Source of the DNA: a virus
Virus record (IMG/VR): IMGVR_UViG_3300042543_000303
Location: 1 to 64,000 of that record
DNA: 64,000 nt
Strand: one strand, 5' to 3'
The position numbers were made by a program, and so were the translations under genes. The notes under the pieces are model-generated. The model searched no databases. It worked only from the letters and a program-made list of their open reading frames with translations, and had not been told where the DNA came from. Below are positions 24,789 through 31,335 of the stretch, piece after piece (the stretch's first letter is position 1; each line of letters begins with the position of its first letter).

Positions 24789-26623
24789 CGGTACTTATCT
24801 CCCCATGTCTCAAGCGGACCGTCAATGCCGGCGGTAAGCGGGACGTCCCAGCCGTCTGAAGTTGTCATACACTCTTGCACAACCTTCATGATCTCGTGCG
24901 CCTCACGGCGCGGCGCCTGCAGCACAATCTCGTCGTGCACCGGCACAATGAGATGCTCGGTGAGATCTGCCTGATCGAGCTTGACGAGGTTCTGCTTAAA
25001 CACCTCGGCGGCGCCACCCTGAATTAGATAGTTGACAAGTGTGTACACGCGATTCTCATCGCAGGGGATTCGGCGGCCTGTCCACGTGTAGACGTAGCCC
25101 TGCCCTTCCGAGCGTAATCTCCGCATTCCAGTGTCTTCAATCTTGCGCTGGAAGTCGGCCATGCCCGGGTAGCGAATGTCAAATGCGTCTGATACTGAAC
25201 GCATCTGCGTCTCAGGCACGCCGGCAGTTAGCGCTTGCTTCGCGACGCCCGCTCCGTATAGGCGACCATAGACGGTGCCCTTGATCAGATTACGGCGCTT
25301 GTCGCTCTTTTGCATGTCTGGGTCTTGGTAGATTTCGCGACCAATCTCCGTGAACGGGTCCGAACCCGTCGCGTCCGCGCGGTTAAACAGCGTGATCAGA
25401 TTGGGGTCGCCAGACAGCGACGCAAACATGCGAAACTCAACCTGGTCGAGGTCGGACGTGATAATCACGTGATCCTCGTCCTTTGGAATGAAGGCGGTAC
25501 GCACCGTGTCATCGCCCTTCGGCAGCGTCTGCAGCGCAGGGTCGGTAATCGACATCCGCGACGTGCGCGCCCCGAGAGTCTTCACCGACGGATGAACGAT
25601 TCCGTCGATAGACTTGGTCAGGAAGTTCTGAAAGTACGTGCCAGCAAGCTTGTCCGCCTTGCGCTGCTTAAGCACAATCTCGGCGAGCTGCTTGACCTCG
25701 TCATTGCCGTAGATCGTCAACATTTTGAGCTGATCCTTGGTGCACGACTTCTGCCCGGTTGGCGTCATCTCTGTGATCTCCGCGCCGAGGCTCTCAAACA
25801 AGCGCACGAGTTGAATGTTACTTGTGATCGACGTCCCGCCGTACGTTTGCTTGGCCCATGTCTTAACCGACTCGGTGTACGCGGTCAACTCGTCATACTT
25901 GCGCTGCGAATAGTCCAAGTCAATTCGTGCGCCGTTAAGTTCCATGCGCGTGACGATGCGCCGTGCCGCCATTTCGAGTTCGTACGGGCGATTGTAAGGA
26001 CCGCCTGGGCCACACTTCTCCCAGAACATGTGCCACAGGCGCATTGTCAACACGGTATCCAGCGCGCCGTACGCCCAGTATGGCTGGAAGTTGATCGGTA
26101 CCGTTCCCCACGTCCAGCCGTTCTTGGCCAGCTCTGTGTCCAGCGTGTCTTGCAGCGCGACGGCGCGCCCGTCAACGTGCAACGCTGCAAGTCGCTTGAG
26201 CGCGCCAGAGCCTAGCGGGTCGATGATATGAGCCATGATCATCGTGTCGTGCGCGCGATGCCATGGAATTTCCCAGCGCGAACGAATGTCAAACCAACGC
26301 GCCTCGAACGCGATGTTGTGGCAGACGATAGGACCGTCGAAGCGGCTCATGGCTTCGTAGAAGACACCAGACCATTCTTCCCAGGGAATCGACCACCCTT
26401 GCTCGCCGTCGCCAACCTGCACAAGTCGCAGACGCCCGTGCCATGGCGATAGCGCATGATCACGTGGGTTGCCTGGGAGCTCGCCGGTCTCAGTGTCTAC
26501 AGCGATCGCGTTCAGTGGGCGTCGTTCACTTAGCCAGCGCAGAAACTCACCTGCTTTGTCGACAGAGTCGACAAGGTGAAGTTGAACGTCGCCCAGATTA
26601 CCAGTATCAGACAAGAACGTCAC
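24785..26623 (-). CDS. polA: Family A DNA polymerase with 3'-5' exonuclease
   Basis: 612 aa, GTG start. The exonuclease domain has DTETG near residue 43 and CHNIAFEARWFD; no 5'-3' exonuclease domain is present. Polymerase motif A is SDLDQVEFRM, motif B (O helix) is RRNLIKGTVYGRLYG, and motif C is VHDEIV. In motif B Lys448 and Tyr456 match E. coli Lys758 and Tyr766, and Tyr452 stands at the position of Phe762. Tyr at this place is typical of T7-like and many virulent phage polymerases. This is the replicative polymerase; the primase and helicase are not in view. Confidence 0.93.
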   Translation of the reverse strand: MTFLSDTGNLGDVQLHLVDSVDKAGEFLRWLSERRPLNAIAVDTETGELPGNPRDHALSPWHGRLRLVQVGDGEQGWSIPWEEWSGVFYEAMSRFDGPIVCHNIAFEARWFDIRSRWEIPWHRAHDTMIMAHIIDPLGSGALKRLAALHVDGRAVALQDTLDTELAKNGWTWGTVPINFQPYWAYGALDTVLTMRLWHMFWEKCGPGGPYNRPYELEMAARRIVTRMELNGARIDLDYSQRKYDELTAYTESVKTWAKQTYGGTSITSNIQLVRLFESLGAEITEMTPTGQKSCTKDQLKMLTIYGNDEVKQLAEIVLKQRKADKLAGTYFQNFLTKSIDGIVHPSVKTLGARTSRMSITDPALQTLPKGDDTVRTAFIPKDEDHVIITSDLDQVEFRMFASLSGDPNLITLFNRADATGSDPFTEIGREIYQDPDMQKSDKRRNLIKGTVYGRLYGAGVAKQALTAGVPETQMRSVSDAFDIRYPGMADFQRKIEDTGMRRLRSEGQGYVYTWTGRRIPCDENRVYTLVNYLIQGGAAEVFKQNLVKLDQADLTEHLIVPVHDEIVLQAPRREAHEIMKVVQECMTTSDGWDVPLTAGIDGPLETWGDKYR

Positions 26624-27101
26624 TTTCGTCTAGTGTCGAATGAAAAACGTCAACCTTCAATCCGCAAGCGCGCAGATACTTGATGACGAGCTCGGGCTTA
26701 CGATGCGCGTCTGCCTCGCGCAGGCGCATAACAACTCGAACAAGCCCCGAGTTGGACACTGCCTTTGCGCACGACATACACATGCTTTCGGTTACGTAAA
26801 TCGTCCCGCCCTCTACCTGAGTGCGATCTACGTAGAGTAGCGCGTTGAGTTCACTGTGAATGCTGGGGCACTGATCGTATGTGTTATCTAGCGGAGTTAT
26901 CCCTTGAGCTCTTGGGCAGAACTCGATGCAGTCACCTTCACTTGGGTAGGTTGCCGCTGGGCCGTTGTAACCGGTCGAGCAGATACGATTATTGGCGGAC
27001 ACAACAACAGCGCCGATACCAGCGCGTGTGCAGCGACTCCGCAGCGCGATCGTGTCAGCCACAGACATCCACGCCTCGTCCCACGTCAGCCTGCCATGCA
27101 T
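26607..27101 (-). CDS. dCMP deaminase
   Basis: 164 aa; ATG 27101 chosen for its GGGAGG site. The sequence WDEAWMSVADTIALRSRCTRAGIGAVVV is the standard start of the family. Zinc ligands are in PSIHSELNAL and in MCMSCAKAVSNSG (here Met replaces the usual Pro of PCxxC). The long insert CIEFCPRAQG with extra cysteines is as in T4-type dCMP deaminase. It converts dCMP to dUMP. The stop overlaps the polymerase start by 17 bases. Confidence 0.85.
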   Translation of the reverse strand: MHGRLTWDEAWMSVADTIALRSRCTRAGIGAVVVSANNRICSTGYNGPAATYPSEGDCIEFCPRAQGITPLDNTYDQCPSIHSELNALLYVDRTQVEGGTIYVTESMCMSCAKAVSNSGLVRVVMRLREADAHRKPELVIKYLRACGLKVDVFHSTLDESDVLV

Positions 27102-27102
27102 A

Positions 27103-27291
27103 CTAGTCGTCCTCCCGAGCGTCCTCAATCGCCGATCCGGCGCCAAGAACGATGCTACGGGCGATCAGATCAAGCGCCTCGCGACGCGTAAAGCCGGCGC
27201 GCTTAAGTTCCTGGTAGAGTTCGTGCATTTGAATGGCACCGGCAGCGAGCGGGCTCATGTCATTTGTTGGTTCACTATTCTCATTCGCCAT
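27103..27291 (-). CDS. Hypothetical protein, 62 aa
   Basis: Start at ATG 27291 with GAGGAG seven bases before; it overlaps the end of the thymidylate-synthase-family gene by 11 bases. Mostly two helices (LAAGAIQMHELYQELKRAGF, REALDLIARSIVLG). Its REALDLI segment resembles small phage proteins that follow nucleotide metabolism genes. Function unknown. Confidence 0.6.
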   Translation of the reverse strand: MANENSEPTNDMSPLAAGAIQMHELYQELKRAGFTRREALDLIARSIVLGAGSAIEDAREDD

Positions 27292-28159
27292 TGCTAGTCT
27301 CCTCAGTAATCTTCTTGGCCTTTTCTTCATTGTTGCGAATCGCGGTTACCATCGAGTTAGTAAACCACTTTTCGTGATCCTGCAAACGGTCATAAAGCGC
27401 CTGATCAAAGACAGCCTTTAGACAACCAACGGCACTAGCAGACACTTCCTGCCAGATTCGACCAGTGATGTATGGAACCGGTACGCCATCTGTTGCGTAC
27501 TCAAGACTTTCGGCTGCCGCATAGTGCTGCTCATAGATGTGCAACGAACCAACGTGGTGCGCGTACGTCCCGGGCTCAATGCCTAGCACTGACGCAATCG
27601 CAATCTGCACGCGCGTAAACTGAAACCAGTCATATGCGGCGCCGAGCCAAATATCATTCGAGCGCATGTACACACTCATGTTGAGCTTGCCGTTACGAAT
27701 GCGGAACTGATGCAGCACCGTGCACGGATAGTCGCGCTTACTTGGCTGCAGATCGAGCTTTGGGTCCCAGATGGTTACGACCGCCTGCCGCGTATCCGGG
27801 TCTTTCTTAAGCCGTTCAATGACGTGCTCGTATTGTCCCCGAGTGCGCGGGCCGTACGCTCCATGAAACAGCCCATTGTTCTCAGCGTAGTTCGCGAACT
27901 GCGGGCCAACCGCAATCACAAGCTCAGGAGCGCTCACCCCCGCAAGAAGCTGCAGCGACTCAACTGACGCAATACCCGGCACCGCACCGCGCTTAACACC
28001 AAGTGGCAGTGTGTTATACACGTCATCGATGACGATCACCGCGTCCTCAATCTCGCGCGTCTTCATTCCACGCGGCGCGACTTCGTCACCGTTCTCAAGC
28101 ACCCAACGAACAACGTCGACGTACCCGTTGACTCCGTCGGCAACGTGCTTAATTTTCAT
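27281..28159 (-). CDS. Thymidylate-synthase-family enzyme with dCMP-type substrate residue (putative dCMP hydroxymethylase)
   Basis: 292 aa from ATG 28159, which overlaps the upstream TGA (ATGA). Family residues: Glu68 in VESLQLLAG, GAYG at 100-103, the catalytic Cys146 in YPCTV, R166-S167-N-D169, and HIY at 207-209. In thymidylate synthases the segment after LG reads PFN, and that Asn recognises the uracil ring. Here it reads LGAAYDW, so Asp177 (codon 27631-27629) takes its place. T4 dCMP hydroxymethylase also has Asp there, and an Asn-to-Asp change is known to shift thymidylate synthase toward dCMP. The likely product is 5-hydroxymethyl-dCMP; 5-methyl-dCMP is the alternative. No second thymidylate synthase is in the window. 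Confidence 0.78.
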   Translation of the reverse strand: MKIKHVADGVNGYVDVVRWVLENGDEVAPRGMKTREIEDAVIVIDDVYNTLPLGVKRGAVPGIASVESLQLLAGVSAPELVIAVGPQFANYAENNGLFHGAYGPRTRGQYEHVIERLKKDPDTRQAVVTIWDPKLDLQPSKRDYPCTVLHQFRIRNGKLNMSVYMRSNDIWLGAAYDWFQFTRVQIAIASVLGIEPGTYAHHVGSLHIYEQHYAAAESLEYATDGVPVPYITGRIWQEVSASAVGCLKAVFDQALYDRLQDHEKWFTNSMVTAIRNNEEKAKKITEETSNGE

Positions 28160-29181
28160 TGCAGGATCCACTGAGCGCTCCCTTGTATCTCTTCGCCACG
28201 AGCGAGTCGCTCGATAGCCTCACCGTATTTTGCCTTGTCGCTAGAATGAAAACGTCGAACGTACTGCGGATGCGCCAGCGTTCCGGCCATCTCAAATTCA
28301 AGACCAGCGTCAATCGCAGCCCGCTCGGCCTCGCGGCCTAGCGAAATTACTCGCGGGTAACCAAGCGCCGACCATAAACCGTGTAGACGTTCAGTGTCGG
28401 CAAGATCGTTCGCGTTGACGATACCGAGCTTTGGCCAGGCCTTCTCGGGCAGCGAGTCAAGAAGGAACTCGCCTGAGTTGCCGCCAACAGGCATGAATGG
28501 GAGACGGGTCTCGTCGCCGTACAGCTCGGTGACATTACGCTTGTCTCCAAGAATAAGAGCGCGTGGAGTTGTTGGCCCGATGTACTCGGGGTACTCAGTG
28601 CGCAGCTTAAATGTCTGCCGCGTAGAGAATCCCGCGCGATCAACCACGGCCTTCGCAATTCCGCGCAGACTAGAAGTATCATTTGGTTCTGGCACCAGAC
28701 GCTCGACCACGGACGGGGCAACAGTCATACCAAAGTCATAGCGCTCAACGATCGCGTCGAGTTCGCCGACCGATACAAAATCATCGCCGCGGGACTCAAG
28801 GCGTGTTCGAAGAACATCGAGCGGCTGGCTGAGAATCCACGTTGTCGCTCCGCGGGACATAAGAAAAAGCTCAACCCATCGCCAGCCTGCGCGCCCGAGT
28901 AAACCGTACCCGTCTTTGTTTGTGTGAGGGCGCTTGAGCGGTGCGTACGTGACCTCGCCCCAGTGCCAACGGTCCGCGACGATACACGCTCCAGACGTCG
29001 CGAGTTCGTCAATCGACAAGACGTATTCATTGAGCACCCATCGCCGCGATTCCTCGAGAGGGCGACCCTTATGAAAATGGTGCGCGCTATGAACTCCGCA
29101 CGACACGCTTAGGTGGTGCTCGAGCGCTCCAAGCATTGAGCTCTTACCGGCCGCGTCTGGGCCTTCGATGATGATAAACAT
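28156..29181 (-). CDS. Thymidylate-kinase-like enzyme fused to a uracil-DNA-glycosylase-like domain
   Basis: 341 aa. Residues 1-200: P-loop EGPDAAGKSS (6-15), ADRWHWGE near residue 70 (the DR motif), and SRGDDF as a lid-like Arg region, as in dTMP kinases. Residues about 215-335: RALILGDKRN, then PFMPVGGNSGEFLL, GIVNAND, VISLG and HPQYVRRF, the block order of family 4/5 uracil-DNA glycosylases, although the first motif is GDK instead of GEAPG. The kinase would phosphorylate dTMP or a modified dNMP. The glycosylase-like half may be a pyrimidine-binding domain instead of an active enzyme. A promoter lies upstream. Confidence 0.75.
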   Translation of the reverse strand: MFIIIEGPDAAGKSSMLGALEHHLSVSCGVHSAHHFHKGRPLEESRRWVLNEYVLSIDELATSGACIVADRWHWGEVTYAPLKRPHTNKDGYGLLGRAGWRWVELFLMSRGATTWILSQPLDVLRTRLESRGDDFVSVGELDAIVERYDFGMTVAPSVVERLVPEPNDTSSLRGIAKAVVDRAGFSTRQTFKLRTEYPEYIGPTTPRALILGDKRNVTELYGDETRLPFMPVGGNSGEFLLDSLPEKAWPKLGIVNANDLADTERLHGLWSALGYPRVISLGREAERAAIDAGLEFEMAGTLAHPQYVRRFHSSDKAKYGEAIERLARGEEIQGSAQWILQ

Positions 29182-29212
29182 CGGCGTCCTTTGTCGTTAG
29201 GTATGCAAAGTA

Positions 29213-29241
29213 ATTATACCACTACGCGTGCGATTTGCGAA
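29213..29241 (-). promoter_or_regulatory. Sigma70-like promoter in front of the kinase gene
   Basis: On the minus strand TTCGCA (29241-29236) and a perfect TATAAT (29218-29213) are separated by 17 bases. It is 32 bases before the ATG of the kinase fusion and would drive the modification-replication operon. Confidence 0.6.
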
Positions 29242-29244
29242 TGG

Positions 29245-29715
29245 CTAGGGTATAACCTCGACTCGGTACACGGCTTCAATGCGCTCGTCTGCCGCCGCAG
29301 CGGTGTCGAGTAGTCGCTGAGCAACGTTGGTCAAGTACCTGGCGCCGCTCTGGTCATACTTGTACAGAGCCTCGAGTACTGCGTCCGGGTCTTCACTTAC
29401 CTGCGCCCAGTACCGATGCTTCTCCGGGAAGACCATTTGCGCTTCGAGCGACGGGTTGCACTCTCCGCACGGGATCGCGCTGTCAGCAAGCTTACCAACA
29501 GATGATTCGTGCAAGCCGTAACGCTTTACGAGAGGGCATGCCGCGCCGTGGTAGACAAGCGATACTCCCACGCGCGACAAAATATAAGAACCGCTTTTTG
29601 TCCTGTACAGCTCAAACTCGATCCACCGGTCCGATCCGCGGCGCCACGAGGTAGAAGACCCGAGAAGCTGCCCATCAAATTGCAGCTTACGCGACCCGTC
29701 TCGTACTTCAAACAC
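29245..29715 (-). CDS. Conserved-looking hypothetical protein with a His/Cys site, 156 aa
   Basis: N-terminal half is beta-rich (LQFDGQLLGSSTSW, then RWIEFELYRTKSGSYIL). A possible metal site follows: YHGAACPL with His and Cys, and IPCGECNP. The C-terminal part is helical. I have an impression of similar proteins in actinobacterial phages and plasmids but cannot name a family. No function assigned. Confidence 0.6.
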   Translation of the reverse strand: MFEVRDGSRKLQFDGQLLGSSTSWRRGSDRWIEFELYRTKSGSYILSRVGVSLVYHGAACPLVKRYGLHESSVGKLADSAIPCGECNPSLEAQMVFPEKHRYWAQVSEDPDAVLEALYKYDQSGARYLTNVAQRLLDTAAAADERIEAVYRVEVIP

Positions 29716-29771
29716 TGCGTCTCCTACGTTTTATGTCAGATATCTCTCTGTACATGGATACTCTATACTGG

Positions 29772-29975
29772 CTATACGGACTTATTGGAGTTAGACTTGC
29801 CTTCGAGCTCGGCGATTTTCCTGTCTTTTTCCTCAAGTTCCTTTGAAAAATGGACTTTTAGCACCGCGAGCTGGGTTTCGTACTGAGTAGTTAGTTGGCC
29901 AATTCGCGCCTGAAGTTCCTGCGCGACAAGCTCAATTGTGTTGTCTGGCGTCGCGTCTTGATTCTTAATCGTCAC
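29772..29975 (-). CDS. Small coiled-coil protein, 67 aa
   Basis: GTG start with AAGGAG about eight bases before. Residues 15-58 form an unbroken heptad-type helix (LVAQELQARIGQLTTQYETQ, then HFSKELEEKDRKIAELEGK). One of three small coiled-coil genes near one another. Function unknown. Confidence 0.65.
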   Translation of the reverse strand: MTIKNQDATPDNTIELVAQELQARIGQLTTQYETQLAVLKVHFSKELEEKDRKIAELEGKSNSNKSV

Positions 29976-29984
29976 TGAGGCTCC

Positions 29985-30224
29985 TTAGCTAACCGACGTG
30001 CCAGATGAAAGAGCAGCAAGTTTAGTCTCGAGCACGCTCTTCTTAAGTTGAAGATCGTCGATCTGTCCCTGAATATCCGCAACATAGCCTAGGTTTGGCT
30101 CGCTGATCGCGGTTTCCATGAGCACGTCTAGCTCGAGGTTGTACATTTGGTACGCCGTATTCTTGATTTTGGAGCGAATCGACGACGCCTTTTCCTCGTC
30201 GGAAAGTTCGCTAAAGTCATCCAT
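29985..30224 (-). CDS. Small coiled-coil protein, 79 aa
   Basis: Acidic N-terminus (DDFSELSDEEK), then helices, the second with heptads (IQGQIDDLQLKKSVLETKLAAL). It precedes the 67-aa coiled-coil gene by nine bases. No family recognised; possible heteromeric partner of its neighbour. Confidence 0.65.
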   Translation of the reverse strand: MDDFSELSDEEKASSIRSKIKNTAYQMYNLELDVLMETAISEPNLGYVADIQGQIDDLQLKKSVLETKLAALSSGTSVS

Positions 30225-30300
30225 AATTCATCCTTTACTATGCTCGAATAGCGCCAGTGATTCTAATTGTACCGCGTTTCTATCGCTGTTACCCCGCATT

Positions 30301-31047
30301 TCACCGATAGCTTTTCGGGGACCAGTACATTTTTTTGTACGCCTCTCCCATGAATAATTTCATGCCCTCGCCAGCATACTCATCAAACTCGCTAAGACTC
30401 GCGACACGATGCTCCCAACTTTCACGCTTGATCGGAATCACCTGCGCGACGGGCGTCCCTCTCGGGATCAACCCGTTGAAATCTTTCTTAAGGAAGAAAG
30501 GTAGATTTACAGGCACACCATACTTATCCGCTTCAACTACTCCTGACATCGTGTAGAATGGGAGCTCTATGCGATTCAACGGGTGTGTGTACAGAAGGCT
30601 ATAACCTTTCGGCACTGTGATAGCCCAGTGAAAATTCCACTTATACGGCGCCGGTTCGTACTCCTCGGGAGCTTGAAACCCTTCCATCTGCTTTGCCGCG
30701 TGCGTGTCAATCATGTTGGTGTTCGAGTCCCAGATGATGCGAGCCTCGTAGTACTGCGGATCCACTACTGTCACATCGGTTGGAAGCGTGATCGTGTAAC
30801 CAGTAAGCATCGAATCAAGAAATGGTTTGCATGCTTTTACCGTGAAATTGGTATTGTTCGGCGTCGAATTTTTGTCCGGGTATCGACTGCTTTTTGCCTC
30901 AGGGACAACGTACTTGCCGAGCGTTTGAAACCACTTTGGAACATTCTTACTTGCAGGCGAGGGGTGATCAAGTATTCGCTCGGCACGCTCCGTGTCAGGA
31001 GTAAAGGTTATTGTTCGCTTTAGAGGCAGCCTGCTAAAAGAAAACAT
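30301..31047 (-). CDS. Conserved phage protein of unknown function (DUF6065-like)
   Basis: 248 aa. Start placed at ATG 31047 because CGGAG stands seven bases upstream, where the longer frame would overlap its neighbour. Blocks such as VPKWFQTL, KWNFHWAITVPKGYS, THPLNR-x-x-LPF, GVPVNLPFF and IPRGTPVAQVIPIKRESW recur in proteins from many marine and cyanobacterial phages. The last block (GTP-x-AQV-x-P-x-K-R) resembles DUF6065. Function is unknown; a virion or host-takeover role has not been shown. It is located just after the coiled-coil gene that follows the tail module. Confidence 0.65.
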   Translation of the reverse strand: MFSFSRLPLKRTITFTPDTERAERILDHPSPASKNVPKWFQTLGKYVVPEAKSSRYPDKNSTPNNTNFTVKACKPFLDSMLTGYTITLPTDVTVVDPQYYEARIIWDSNTNMIDTHAAKQMEGFQAPEEYEPAPYKWNFHWAITVPKGYSLLYTHPLNRIELPFYTMSGVVEADKYGVPVNLPFFLKKDFNGLIPRGTPVAQVIPIKRESWEHRVASLSEFDEYAGEGMKLFMGEAYKKMYWSPKSYR

Positions 31048-31057
31048 GTGTTCTCCG

Positions 31058-31324
31058 TCAGTTGTTAGACACGTCATTAAGCTTTTCTAGGTTACGCTGC
31101 AGCGCAGTAATTCGCGCTTGGCAGTTTGTAAGTTCTTTTTCAATGAATCGAAGATGGTCTTTCTTTTCGTCTGCGTACTCGACGTCGTCATTTGTCAATT
31201 CTAGTAGAATAATATCCTGCCTGCTTCGCAATTTGTCCATGCACGCAGTCACTTCTTCTATTTTATGCACAGTAATCCACCTTTTAGTGTGATTCTGCGC
31301 TTGTGTTTCTTCTTGATTTTCCAT
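31058..31324 (-). CDS. Small coiled-coil protein following the tail genes, 88 aa
   Basis: Start set at ATG 31324, twelve bases after the previous stop; a longer frame would overlap the tail protein. Residues 25-80 are two antiparallel-looking helices with heptads (VTACMDKLRSRQDIILLELT, HLRFIEKELTNCQARITALQ). Possibly a tail-fibre-associated or scaffolding helix bundle. No family. Confidence 0.6.
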   Translation of the reverse strand: MENQEETQAQNHTKRWITVHKIEEVTACMDKLRSRQDIILLELTNDDVEYADEKKDHLRFIEKELTNCQARITALQRNLEKLNDVSNN

Positions 31325-31335
31325 AGATGTCTGCT

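Noticed and set aside
25310-26215. 301-codon plus-strand frame opposite the polymerase
   Set aside because: Arg/Leu-rich antisense of a clear polymerase gene; no Shine-Dalgarno and no domain.
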